Source: Betaproteobacteria bacterium (GTDB taxonomy: Bacteria; Pseudomonadota; Gammaproteobacteria; Burkholderiales; Casimicrobiaceae). From it: a DNA stretch of 64,000 nucleotides. Both the position numbers and the translations under genes were made by a program. Of the stretch, positions 1 to 7,299 are shown piece after piece; position 1 is the stretch's first letter, and every line of letters begins with the position of its first letter. The stretch is taken from the NCBI GenBank assembly GCA_016861105.1, contig BOKS01000011.1, forward strand, positions 112,767 through 176,766, read 5' to 3'. The notes beneath the pieces were generated by a model, which was not told the DNA's origin, did not search any database, and worked only from the letters and a program-made list of their open reading frames with translations.

Positions 1-196
1 GCTTGCCGGAGACCGCCTCCGCACCCGTGCCCGGCTTGACGTCGATCCTGGAAAGCTCGGTCACGGCGGGCTCCTGTCGGGATGCGGGCGGGGCGGCGGT
101 CGGTGCGGCCTGCGCGTGCAACGCCGGCGCCGCGGCGAGCGTCGCGAAGGCGGTCGCGAAAGCGAGGGCGGGCACGGCGATTCTTGTACGATACAT
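1..196 (-). CDS. FKBP-type peptidyl-prolyl cis-trans isomerase, N-terminal part (cut by window edge)
   Basis: Only the first 65 codons are in the window; the gene runs off the left edge. Reading from ATG at 196, the product starts with a signal peptide (MYRTRIAVPALAF, hydrophobic core, cleavage near ALHAQA), then a short Ala/Pro linker and TELSRIDVKPGTGAEAVSGK. The last part matches the opening strand of FKBP domains (xxDxxxGxGxEAxxGxxVxVHY). The family catalyses proline isomerisation, and the signal peptide places this one in the periplasm. The catalytic core lies outside the window, so activity cannot be judged. It is divergent from the PilZ-like gene. Confidence 0.75.
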   Translation of the reverse strand, partial: MYRTRIAVPALAFATAFATLAAAPALHAQAAPTAAPPASRQEPAVTELSRIDVKPGTGAEAVSGK

Positions 197-225
197 GCGT
201 GGCGAGGTGTCGGGGGCTGTCGGGA

Positions 226-231
226 ATGATA
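226..231 (-). promoter_or_regulatory. Candidate -10 box for the FKBP gene
   Basis: On the minus strand this reads TATCAT, about 30 nt upstream of the FKBP ATG. No good -35 is visible at 16-18 nt. Weak prediction. Confidence 0.3.
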
Positions 232-319
232 CGGACGTGCAGGCGGTCGGGTGCGGGCCGGTCGGCCGCCACGCGTAACGGCGGGGCCGAGCATTCTAGC
301 GGAGCCGCCGCGGCGCCCT

Positions 320-348
320 TTGCGACTTCCGACGAATTGCTCTATAAA
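320..348 (+). promoter_or_regulatory. Sigma-70-type promoter for the PilZ-like gene
   Basis: TTGCGA at 320-325 and TATAAA at 343-348 are separated by 17 nt, in an otherwise GC-rich divergent intergenic region (197-433). Transcription would start near 355, giving a leader of about 80 nt before the ATG at 434. The rest of the intergenic region shows nothing recognisable. Confidence 0.55.
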
Positions 349-433
349 GGCGCGCCCCGCGGCGTCATGATCTTGGCATGAAACGCCCCGGACGCGCAGG
401 CGACCGCTTGTCCAACGCCGCTGGCGAGGCGCG

Positions 434-2125
434 ATGTTCGGATTCCTGACCCATGGCAAGGACGCCGCCGATCCGCTGGTGAACGGCCGGTCGATCGCGG
501 CCTGGCTGAAGGAGCTGCCGCCGCTGGACGTGGTCGGCCGCCAGCAGCACGTGATGCGCGCCTTCGACGCGATGCGCCAGTCGCGGCGTCCGGTCGACCT
601 CCACCGCGTCGAGGCGATCGGCTTCCTCGACTCGGCGCTGGGGGCGGACAGGCGCCAGCTGATCAAGCAGTACGTCGAGAACCACGAGAGCGCCTCGCGC
701 CTCGCCGAGCGCATCCTGCAGGCGGTGTTCGACCTGACGCAGGGCTTCGTGCACGCCTACCAGGCGGCGCTGGAGGAGGGCATCGCGCAGAAGTCGCACA
801 CGCGCTGGAAGGCGGCGCTGCCGCTGCTGTTCGCGCGGCTCCTCCACTACTACGGCACGGACGCGAAGCTGCGCGTCTTCCGTTTCGAGCGCTGGATCCC
901 CGGCAAGTGGATGGAACTGCACCGCATCTACCTTCGCGCGTGCGAGCTCGGCGTCGACCGCTCGCCGGCGGTGCTCGGGCACGCCGGCCCCAACGCGCTG
1001 GCGTGGACGCCCGAGCACGAGTACCTCAACGTCCTGCTGATCCACCAGCTCAACACGGGCAACCTGACGCCCTCGCAGATCGACTGGGCGTGTTCGCAGC
1101 TGCGCGCCTGGTGCCGCAAGCTCGTGCTCGACGCGGTCCAGCGCTCGCCGGAGGGGTTCGTCGTCGACCTCGGCGGCCGCAGCGGGCTCGCGCGGCGCAC
1201 CGGCCAGGAGTCCGGCCCGATGCTGCGCTACGTCGACACCACGCCGCTCGCCGAGTCGCTGGAGCGGGCGATCGTCGCGCTGCGCAACGCCGAGGCGACC
1301 GACCTCGGGCCCGGCGCGGCCATCAACCAGCAGCGGATCGCGATCCTCGAGAAGGTCCGGCCCGCGGTCGCGCCGAACGTCCACCAGGACCTGCGCCGCG
1401 ACGAGCGCGTGCGCTGCGACGTGGCGGCCCGCGTGCGCGTCGGCCTGGCACGCATCTCGCGGGAGCTCGCGCTCCGGGACCTCCCGGACGCCGCCACCGA
1501 CGCCGGCGGCGAGCAGATCGAGGTGTTCGCCGTCGCCGATGGTCCGCGCGTTCGCCGCCGCGTTCCCGACGAGCACGATTCGCTCGCCGCGAGCCTCTCG
1601 TCGTTCTCCGACCCGATGTGGCAGGTCAAGGACCGCAGCGTCGCGGGGCTGCGCATCGCCGCCTCCGGCGGCATCGGCGCCTCGCTCGCGCTGGGGGCCC
1701 TGGTGGCCGTGCGCCAGCCGGACGCCCCCGGCTGGGTGCTCGGGGTCGTGCGGCGCCTGAACAAGCTGTCCACCGAGGACGTCGAGGCCGGCGTGTCGAT
1801 CGTGGCCGAGCGCGTGGTTCCGGTGGTGCTCAACGCGCGGCGCGAGCCGAAGGACGACGCCGGCTTCGTCGTCAATGGCATCGACGTCTCGACGATCGGC
1901 GCGCGCTTCGACGGGCTCTACCTGCCGCCGCCGTCGCGGCCGGACAAGCCGCTCACCGTGAAGACGCTGATCGTGCCGACCTCCGAGTACTCGGACGGCC
2001 GCCGGGTCATCCTCACGACGGGGCGCTCGATCTACACGGTGGCGCTGCGGCACCTGATCGAGCAGCGCGCCGAGTGGTCGTGGGCGGCGGTGCAGGTGCT
2101 CGAGAAGCGCGCGCGGGAAGCCTGA
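434..2125 (+). CDS. PilZ-domain-like protein of unknown function
   Basis: 563 aa, soluble, with no signal peptide or membrane segment. Residues 1-370 are mostly helical and not recognised. The C-terminal third looks like a PilZ domain: an arginine cluster RVRRR (fitting RxxxR) near residue 377, then DRSVAG (fitting DxSxxG) about 30 residues later, and a beta-rich stretch (LGALVAV, WVLGVVRRL). In PilZ proteins these two motifs bind cyclic di-GMP, so a c-di-GMP effector role is inferred, not shown. The gene is monocistronic: its own promoter lies upstream and it converges on tolA with a 67-nt gap. Large homologues of unknown role in other betaproteobacteria would be expected. ATG at 434 is the first in-frame start after the promoter. 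Confidence 0.6.
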   Translation: MFGFLTHGKDAADPLVNGRSIAAWLKELPPLDVVGRQQHVMRAFDAMRQSRRPVDLHRVEAIGFLDSALGADRRQLIKQYVENHESASRLAERILQAVFDLTQGFVHAYQAALEEGIAQKSHTRWKAALPLLFARLLHYYGTDAKLRVFRFERWIPGKWMELHRIYLRACELGVDRSPAVLGHAGPNALAWTPEHEYLNVLLIHQLNTGNLTPSQIDWACSQLRAWCRKLVLDAVQRSPEGFVVDLGGRSGLARRTGQESGPMLRYVDTTPLAESLERAIVALRNAEATDLGPGAAINQQRIAILEKVRPAVAPNVHQDLRRDERVRCDVAARVRVGLARISRELALRDLPDAATDAGGEQIEVFAVADGPRVRRRVPDEHDSLAASLSSFSDPMWQVKDRSVAGLRIAASGGIGASLALGALVAVRQPDAPGWVLGVVRRLNKLSTEDVEAGVSIVAERVVPVVLNARREPKDDAGFVVNGIDVSTIGARFDGLYLPPPSRPDKPLTVKTLIVPTSEYSDGRRVILTTGRSIYTVALRHLIEQRAEWSWAAVQVLEKRAREA

Positions 2126-2192
2126 GGACGCGGGGCCGGCCCGGGGCGCCACCGGCCGGCGACGCCGTTGCGCGGCCGCCGCCGGCCGCCGC

Positions 2193-3191
2193 TCACTCCT
2201 GCGGCCGGAAGCGCAGCGTCAGCGTGCGCTGGAAGAGGTCCGGACGGTCCGGCCGCGGCAGCGGGGAGCTCTTGTGGATGGCGCGCTGCACGGCCTCGTC
2301 GTACGCGCGCACGCCGCTCGAGCGGCGCAGCTGCACGTCGAGGATCTCGCCCGTCGGCAACTGCACCACCTCGAAGATGGCTTCCGGGTTGCCCGGCATG
2401 TCCGGAGGCAGCACGACGTTGCCGCGCACCTTCGCCTGGATGCGGCGGATCCAGTCCGCCTCGGCCCTGCTGCGCGCATCCGCCTCCGCCTGCTGCCTGG
2501 CCTTGAGCTCCGCCGCAGCGCGGGCGCGCGCGTCGGCCTCGGCGCGCGCCCGGGCCTGCGCCTCCGCGGCGGCCTTCGCCTCGGCCTCGCGGGCGCGCGC
2601 CTCGCGTTCCGCCTGCTCGCGCAGATCCGCCTCGCGCCGGACGCGTTCGGCCTCCGCGGTCCTGCGCTTCTCCTCGTCGCGGCGCTTCTTCTCCGCCTCC
2701 GCCTGGGCCTGCTCGACCCTGCGCTTCTCCTCCTCGCGGCGCTTCTTCTCCGCCTCCGCCTGCTCGAGCTTGCGCTTCTCCTCGTCGCGCTTCGCCTTCA
2801 GCGCGATCTCGGCCTCGCGGGGATCGGCTTTCGGCGGAGGTTCCGGCCGCGGCGGCTCGGGCTTGGGGGGTTCCGGCTTGGGCGGCTCGGGCTTGGGCGG
2901 CTCGGGCTTGGGCGGCTCCGGCTTGGGTGGTTCGGGCTTGGGCGGCGCCGGCTTGGGGGGTTCGGGCCCGGGTTCGGGTCTGGGCTCGGCTCTGGGCGGT
3001 GTCGGCGCCGGCTTGGACGGCGGCGCGTACAGTTCGGCCGTCAGCGCCGGTGCGGGCGGGTTGCGCCACGTCACCGAGAACACCAGGACGCCCACGAAGG
3101 CGAGGTTGACCAGGACGGCGAGCGCGAGCGCCAGCCAGCGCCCGCGCGTGGCGGGTCGCGGCCGTGGGGGTCGCGTCCGGTCGCGCACCAT
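2193..3191 (-). CDS. tolA: TolA, energy-transducing protein of the Tol system
   Basis: 332 aa with the three-domain TolA plan. A cytoplasmic N-terminus and one membrane helix (residues about 19-40) anchor it. A Pro/Lys/Glu repeat (PKPEP units, about 60-105) is followed by a long Ala/Glu/Arg/Lys helix (about 110-240). The C-terminal domain (ADWIRRIQAKV, then PTGEILDVQLRRSSG, then AYDEAVQRAI) matches TolA-III/TonB-like folds. TolA links the TolQR motor to Pal and TolB during outer-membrane constriction. The ATG lies 7 nt beyond the end of the 195-bp repeat that separates it from tolR, and no strong ribosome-binding site is seen. tolB and pal do not follow; a convergent PilZ-like gene does. Confidence 0.93.
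   Translation of the reverse strand: MVRDRTRPPRPRPATRGRWLALALAVLVNLAFVGVLVFSVTWRNPPAPALTAELYAPPSKPAPTPPRAEPRPEPGPEPPKPAPPKPEPPKPEPPKPEPPKPEPPKPEPPKPEPPRPEPPPKADPREAEIALKAKRDEEKRKLEQAEAEKKRREEEKRRVEQAQAEAEKKRRDEEKRRTAEAERVRREADLREQAEREARAREAEAKAAAEAQARARAEADARARAAAELKARQQAEADARSRAEADWIRRIQAKVRGNVVLPPDMPGNPEAIFEVVQLPTGEILDVQLRRSSGVRAYDEAVQRAIHKSSPLPRPDRPDLFQRTLTLRFRPQE
2850..2965 (-). repeat. 15-bp tandem repeat encoding PKPEP units in TolA
   Basis: On the plus strand the unit is close to GGCGGCTCGGGCTTG, repeated about seven to eight times with small changes. It encodes consecutive PKPEP, ending in PRPEP. Such Pro/Lys repeats span the periplasm in TonB and TolA proteins. Copy number is probably unstable by slippage. 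Confidence 0.85.
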
Positions 3192-3198
3192 CGTCGAG

Positions 3199-3393
3199 CT
3201 AGGGTCCCCGGTCGGAAGTTCGTTGCACGAAGGCGAGCGAGAAGCGGCGCGTTGCAGTGTCGCGGCACTCGCGGAGAGTCGCGATGTCCGCTTCGGGCCG
3301 CTTCGCGCAGCGCATCCGTTTTCGTCGCCTTTGCGCCGCCGGCGCGGTCACGATCGATGCCTTGTTGAACGAACGTCCGACGCGGGACACTAG
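3199..3393. repeat. 195-bp palindromic MITE-like element, copy A (tolR-tolA junction)
   Basis: The element begins and ends with CTAG (3199-3202 and 3390-3393). The outer 26 nt of the two ends are inverted repeats with about 22 matches (shared blocks GTCCC, GTCGGA, GTTCGTT). It aligns without gaps to 42801-42995 at about 164/195 identities, with a 45-nt identical core at 3287-3331. The right CTAG supplies the tolR stop codon (TAG on the minus strand). Deleting the element together with one CTAG would leave tolR and tolA only 7 nt apart, as expected in a tol operon. There is no transposase inside, so it would be non-autonomous. CTAG fits the YTAR target duplications known for IS5-type transposases; that link is inference. 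Confidence 0.8.
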
Positions 3394-3797
3394 GACGCCT
3401 GCCGCACGAGCAACCCGACCTTCTGCACGCCGTTGCGCTTCAGGAGGTCGAGCACCCCCAGCACGTCCTCGTAGCGCGCGCCGCGGTCGGCCGCGATGAC
3501 CACCGGCTGGTCGGGGCGCAGCGCGAGCGCCGCCTGCACGCGTCCCACCAGTTCGGCGCGCGACAGCCGGACGGGCGCGACGTTCGACGCCGTGTTGCGC
3601 AGCGAGAACGTCCCGTCGGGGCGCAGCGTCACCTCGAGCGGCTGCACCGGCGCGCTCGCCTGGCTGCTCATCGTCGGCAGCTCGACCTGCCCGGTGATCA
3701 GCGGCGCCGTCACCATGAAGATGACGAGCAGCACCAGCATGACGTCGATGTACGGGACGACGTTCATCTGGTTGATGGCCTTGCGCGAGCGGCGCAT
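3390..3797 (-). CDS. tolR: TolR, Tol motor subunit
   Basis: 135 aa, typical length. A short cytoplasmic start (MRRSRKAINQMNVVPYIDVM) leads into a single membrane helix with the conserved Asp of the ExbD/TolR family (VVPYIDVMLVLLVIF). A periplasmic domain with RPDQPVVIAADRGARYEDV follows, the family's typical ending. TolR works with TolQ to use proton-motive force to drive TolA. Its TAG stop lies inside the CTAG terminus of the 195-bp repeat, so the insertion did not change the protein's end. Confidence 0.93.
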   Translation of the reverse strand: MRRSRKAINQMNVVPYIDVMLVLLVIFMVTAPLITGQVELPTMSSQASAPVQPLEVTLRPDGTFSLRNTASNVAPVRLSRAELVGRVQAALALRPDQPVVIAADRGARYEDVLGVLDLLKRNGVQKVGLLVRQAS

Positions 3798-3922
3798 GTC
3801 GGGCGTCGGCGGTCGGAGGACGGGAGCGGGCGGTCAGCGGTCGGGCGTCCGCGGGTGCGCCCGCGCGCGGCCCTGCGGGTCGATGGCGACGCGGACTGCC
3901 GTCCTCCGGATCCGGGCTCCCG
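3798..3922. other. Structured spacer between tolQ and tolR
   Basis: 125 nt without a gene, in a place where tolQ and tolR are normally almost adjacent. A 10-bp inverted repeat (CGGAGGACGG at 3814-3823; complement at 3899-3908) brackets it, and GCGGG-TGCG-CCCGC at 3851-3864 forms an inner hairpin. The left half is rich in GGTCGG/GGTCGGGC motifs. It could be a transcript-processing or attenuation structure, or the remnant of a repeat. Confidence 0.4.
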
Positions 3923-4591
3923 TCACCCCTGCCTCTGGAGGATGTTGGAGAATTCCTCGATGAACGTCTCGTAGCGCGTCGCGAGGCGGTCGAGGTCGTG
4001 CGTGTAGCGGTTGTAGGCGACCACCGCGGGAATCGCGGCGAACAGGCCGATGGCCGTGGCGATCAGCGCCTCGGCGATGCCGGGCGCGACCTGGGCGAGC
4101 GTCGCCTGGCCGACGCTGGCGAGCCCGCGGAACGAGTTCATGATGCCCCACACGGTGCCGAACAGCCCGATGTAGGGCGAGACCGAGCCCACGGTCGCGA
4201 GCCCGGAGAGCTTCGCCTCGAGCGCGTCGATCTCGCGCTGGTAGGCCGCGCGCATCGCCCGGCGCGCGGCGTCGAGCGTCACCACGGAGGCGCTGCCCTG
4301 CTTGCGGTGCTTCGCGTACTCGCGGAAGCCCGCCGTGAAGATGTGCTCGAGCCCGGCCCCGGTGCGCGACTGGCTCACGCGCTGGTAGAGCTCGGCGAGG
4401 TCGCCACCCTTCCAGAAGTCGTCCTCGAAGGCGGTGGTGTCGCGCACCGCGCGGCGGATCTGGAACATCTTGAGGAAGATCTGCCACCAGCTCCACAGCG
4501 AGAGGAAGGCGAGCAGCGCCATCACGGCCTGCACGACCACCGAAGCCTGCAGGACGAGCGCGACGAACGAGAGGTCGGTGTGGACGTTCAC
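3923..4591 (-). CDS. tolQ: TolQ, Tol motor proton-channel subunit
   Basis: 222 aa with three membrane helices: residues about 10-35 (FVALVLQASVVVQAVMALLA) and two near the end (VSPYIGLFGTVWGIMNSF; IAEALIATAIGLFAAIPAV). The last two contain the conserved GLFGTVWGI and TAIGLFAAIPA motifs of the ExbB/TolQ family. The GTG start at 4591 forms a GTGA overlap with the ybgC stop, giving a protein of normal TolQ length; longer upstream starts would add an Arg-rich tail not found in the family. Confidence 0.93.
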   Translation of the reverse strand: MNVHTDLSFVALVLQASVVVQAVMALLAFLSLWSWWQIFLKMFQIRRAVRDTTAFEDDFWKGGDLAELYQRVSQSRTGAGLEHIFTAGFREYAKHRKQGSASVVTLDAARRAMRAAYQREIDALEAKLSGLATVGSVSPYIGLFGTVWGIMNSFRGLASVGQATLAQVAPGIAEALIATAIGLFAAIPAVVAYNRYTHDLDRLATRYETFIEEFSNILQRQG

Positions 4592-5046
4592 GAGGTCGGC
4601 GGCGCGGGCGCGGAAGGGAGCGGGACGGGGATGCGCGCCGGCTTCCAGCGCACGGCGTCGAGGCACGCGAGCTCGACGCGGGCGTCCACGAGGACGGTGC
4701 CGTCGCGGCGCACGTCCTGGCGCGCCGCGAGGCGCGCGCGCCCGACCGACTCCACCGTGACGCCGACGTCGAGCAGGTCCGCGAGGCGCGCGGGCAGCCG
4801 GTAGTCGATCGCGAGGCGCCGCACGACGAATACGATGCCGTGCTCGCGTTCGAGTTCCGCGAGAGGATGCCCGAGCGCGCCGAGCCACTCGGTGCGCGCG
4901 CGCTCGAGGAAGCGCAGGTAGTTGGCGTAGTAGACGACGCCCGCGGCGTCGGTGTCCTCGTAGTACACGCGCACGGGAAGGCTGAAGCGCGGCGGCAGGA
5001 TGACCGTCCCCTTCCTAGGCGCCGGGGAAGAGGTCCGCGGCAGCAC
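4588..5046 (-). CDS. ybgC: YbgC-family acyl-CoA thioesterase
   Basis: Hotdog-fold thioesterase that opens the tol operon in most proteobacteria. [27 protein letters not shown] contains the catalytic Asp (YEDTDAAG) and the family signature; the usual length is about 130-140 aa. The only ordinary start in frame is GTG at 5046, which overlaps ruvB by 32 nt. An AGGAAGGGGA sequence just after the ruvB stop suggests true initiation closer to the [12 protein letters not shown] segment, at a non-standard codon (GTC, ATC or CTG) near 5000-5006. The stop overlaps the tolQ start. Confidence 0.88.
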   Translation of the reverse strand: MLPRTSSPAPRKGTVILPPRFSLPVRVYYEDTDAAGVVYYANYLRFLERARTEWLGALGHPLAELEREHGIVFVVRRLAIDYRLPARLADLLDVGVTVESVGRARLAARQDVRRDGTVLVDARVELACLDAVRWKPARIPVPLPSAPAPPTS

Positions 5047-6067
5047 CGCTCGCCGGCGGCGCGAGCCCGAAGTGCCGGTAGGCGGTCGCCGTTGCGACGC
5101 GCCCGCGCGCGGTGCGCTGCAGGTAGCCCTGCTGGATCAGGAACGGCTCGAGCACGTCCTCGATGGTGTCGCGCTCCTCGCCGATCGCCGCCGCGAGGTT
5201 GTCGACGCCGACCGGGCCGCCGTCGAACTTGCGCAGCACGGTGCCGAGCAGCTTGCGGTCCATCGTGTCCAGGCCCGACGCGTCGACGTCGAGCATCGCG
5301 AGCGCGGCGTCGGCGACCTCGCGCGTGATGCGCCCGCCGGCCCGGACCTCGGCGTAGTCGCGCACGCGGCGCAGCAGGCGGTTCGCGATGCGCGGCGTGC
5401 CGCGCGCGCGGCGCGCGATCTCCAGCGCGCCGTCGGCGTCGATGCCGATGCCGAGCAGCTTCGCCGAGCGGGTCACGATGCGCTCGAGCTCCGCGGGCGT
5501 GTAGAACTCGAGGCGCGCGACGATCCCGAAGCGGTCGCGAAGCGGGTTGGTCAGCATGCCGGCGCGCGTCGTCGCGCCGACGAGCGTGAACGGCGGCAGG
5601 TCGAGCTTGACGCTGCGGGCGGCCGGCCCCTCGCCGATCATGATGTCGATCTGGAAGTCCTCGAGCGCGGGGTAGAGGATCTCCTCGACGATCGGCGACA
5701 GCCGGTGGATCTCGTCGATGAACAGCACGTCGCGCGGCTCGAGGTTGGTGAGCAGCGCAGCCAGGTCCCCCGGGCGCTCCAGCACCGGGCCGGAGGTCTG
5801 CCGCAGGTTGACGCCGAGTTCGTGCGCCACGATGTGCGAGAGCGTGGTCTTGCCGAGCCCCGGCGGGCCGAAGAGCAGCACGTGGTCGAGGGCGTCTCCC
5901 CGGCGCTTCGCCGCCTCGATGAACACGCCGAGCTGGTGGCGGATCTTCTCCTGGCCGACGTATTCGCCGAGCCCGCGCGGCCGCAGCGCGCGCTCGAGCG
6001 CCTCCTCCTGCGGTCCCGCCGTGCGCCCGGTGACCACCCGCGCCAGCGTGTCGTTCTCGATCGCCAT
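5015..6067 (-). CDS. ruvB: RuvB, Holliday-junction branch-migration ATPase
   Basis: 350 aa, full length. AAA+ domain with Walker [11 protein letters not shown], Walker [10 protein letters not shown] and sensor region GATTRAGML, then the winged-helix DNA-binding domain ([21 protein letters not shown], then [16 protein letters not shown]). RuvB hexamers pump DNA through RuvA-bound Holliday junctions. The gene lies downstream of ruvC and ruvA in the same direction, with a hotdog gene inserted after ruvA. A TAGAAT sequence sits immediately upstream of its ATG. Confidence 0.97.
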   Translation of the reverse strand: MAIENDTLARVVTGRTAGPQEEALERALRPRGLGEYVGQEKIRHQLGVFIEAAKRRGDALDHVLLFGPPGLGKTTLSHIVAHELGVNLRQTSGPVLERPGDLAALLTNLEPRDVLFIDEIHRLSPIVEEILYPALEDFQIDIMIGEGPAARSVKLDLPPFTLVGATTRAGMLTNPLRDRFGIVARLEFYTPAELERIVTRSAKLLGIGIDADGALEIARRARGTPRIANRLLRRVRDYAEVRAGGRITREVADAALAMLDVDASGLDTMDRKLLGTVLRKFDGGPVGVDNLAAAIGEERDTIEDVLEPFLIQQGYLQRTARGRVATATAYRHFGLAPPASGAAADLFPGA

Positions 6068-6073
6068 GCCCGG

Positions 6074-6079
6074 ATTCTA
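6074..6079 (-). promoter_or_regulatory. Candidate -10 box directly upstream of ruvB
   Basis: Minus-strand TAGAAT, 7 nt before the ruvB ATG at 6067, so transcription from it would give a leaderless or nearly leaderless ruvB message. The -35 region is poor. Confidence 0.3.
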
Positions 6080-6625
6080 TGCCCTGCGCCGCCGCCGCGA
6101 CGGCGCGGCGGTGCGGGCGGCGCGCGCGTGCGCCGCCGGTTGCGCCTCGCGGCGGATGTGCAGCGTCTTCTGCACCTCCGCCACGACGTCGCCGCCGGCG
6201 TCGACGATGTCGACGCGGAACGTCGGCTCGTGGGCGGCGCCGTCGCGCGTCGCGCGCCGGGCCAGTGTGACGGCGTCGCGCGGCAGCCGGAAGCGCGCGC
6301 GCACCGTGCCCCGGCCCGGCTTGCGATAGCGGATCGAGCCGGCCTTGTCCCAGACGACGTAGCCACGGCCGAGCGCGTGCAGCACCATCAGCGCGAAGAA
6401 CGGATCGGTCATCGCGTACAGCGAGCCGCCGAAGTGCGTGCCGAAGTAGTTGCGGTTGAGCAGCCCCAGCCGCATCGCGACCTCGACCTCGCGATAGTCG
6501 TCCGCGATGCGCTCGACGCGGATGCCCGCCGCGAGGAACGGCGGCCACACGTTGAAGCCGCGGCGCAGCAGCCCGGGCGTCACCTTCACGTTGCGCAGGT
6601 ACCCCTGCCGTTCGCCGCCGCCCAT
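6077..6625 (-). CDS. DUF4442-type hotdog-fold protein
   Basis: About 182 aa. The central part (GLLNRNYFGTHFGGSLYAMTDPF) resembles the DUF4442/PaaI-like hotdog thioesterase group, with the conserved N-FG-H-GGSLYAM stretch; a second conserved part is WDKAGSIRYRKPGRG. The C-terminal 25 residues are Arg/Ala-rich and probably disordered. ATG at 6625 is preferred: it lies 2 nt after the ruvA stop, while TTG at 6631 would add two residues. Substrate unknown. Its position between ruvA and ruvB is unusual. Confidence 0.75.
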   Translation of the reverse strand: MGGGERQGYLRNVKVTPGLLRRGFNVWPPFLAAGIRVERIADDYREVEVAMRLGLLNRNYFGTHFGGSLYAMTDPFFALMVLHALGRGYVVWDKAGSIRYRKPGRGTVRARFRLPRDAVTLARRATRDGAAHEPTFRVDIVDAGGDVVAEVQKTLHIRREAQPAAHARAARTAAPSRRRRRA

Positions 6626-6627
6626 CG

Positions 6628-7209
6628 TCAACCCTTCGCGAGCAGCTTGAGCGCCTGCCGGATGCCGTCGGCGACCGCCACGCCCTCGGGAAGCGACTTG
6701 ACGGCGCCGGTCGCCTCCTTGTCGCTGTAGCCGAGCGCGAGCAGCGCGTTCAGCACGTCCGCCGACGCGGGCGGCAGGCGGTGAACGCCCACCGCCGCCG
6801 CGAGGTTCGCGCCGAGCTTGTCCTTGAGCTCGAGCAGCAGGCGCTCGGCGGTCTTCTTGCCGATGCCGGGAATCCGCGTGAGGCGGCCGGTCTCCTGCAT
6901 CGTCACCGCCTGCGCCAGGTCGCCCACGGACAGGCCCGAGAGGACCGCGAGCGCCGTGCGCGCACCGATGCCGCTGATCCTCAGCAGCTGGCGGAAGGCG
7001 CTGCGCTCCGCCTCGCTGCCGAAGCCGTAGAGCAGGTGCGCGTCCTCGCGCACGACGAGGTGCGTGTGCAGCGTCACCGGCTCGCCGGTACCCGGAAGGT
7101 TGAAGAACGTGCTCATCGGCACGTCGACCTCGTAGGCGACGCCCTGCACGTCGAGCAGGATCTGCGGCGGGTTCTTCTCGACGAGGATGCCGGTCAGGCG
7201 GCCGATCAT
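6628..7209 (-). CDS. ruvA: RuvA, Holliday-junction DNA-binding protein
   Basis: 193 aa, full length. The N-terminal OB domain ([15 protein letters not shown], then [10 protein letters not shown]) is followed by two helix-hairpin-helix motifs ([19 protein letters not shown] and [19 protein letters not shown]) and the C-terminal domain III that contacts RuvB ([14 protein letters not shown]). It forms tetramers that hold the junction open for RuvB. It lies 86 nt downstream of the HAD gene, with a possible own promoter. Confidence 0.97.
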   Translation of the reverse strand: MIGRLTGILVEKNPPQILLDVQGVAYEVDVPMSTFFNLPGTGEPVTLHTHLVVREDAHLLYGFGSEAERSAFRQLLRISGIGARTALAVLSGLSVGDLAQAVTMQETGRLTRIPGIGKKTAERLLLELKDKLGANLAAAVGVHRLPPASADVLNALLALGYSDKEATGAVKSLPEGVAVADGIRQALKLLAKG

Positions 7210-7271
7210 GCGGGGCCCACGGATGGCGGAAGGCGGCGTCGGGGCGGCACGGGCGCGCGGCGCCGCGCGCG

Positions 7272-7299
7272 ATTATCGCACGATCGTTCGATCCGTCAC
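7272..7299 (-). promoter_or_regulatory. Candidate promoter for ruvA
   Basis: On the minus strand GTGACG (7299-7294) and GATAAT (7277-7272) are 16 nt apart, overlapping the end of the HAD gene. Expected start near 7265, about 55 nt before the ruvA ATG. Confidence 0.4.

Noticed and set aside
2850..2965. CRISPR-like or satellite repeat
   Set aside because: The repeats are in-frame PKPEP codons of tolA with no spacers.
907..3393. 828-codon plus-strand open frame running from the PilZ-like gene across tolA and the repeat
   Set aside because: Crosses real genes in a shadow frame; composition is random Arg/Ala/Ser. The shared protein-like end with the copy at 42995 comes from the DNA repeat, not from a conserved protein.
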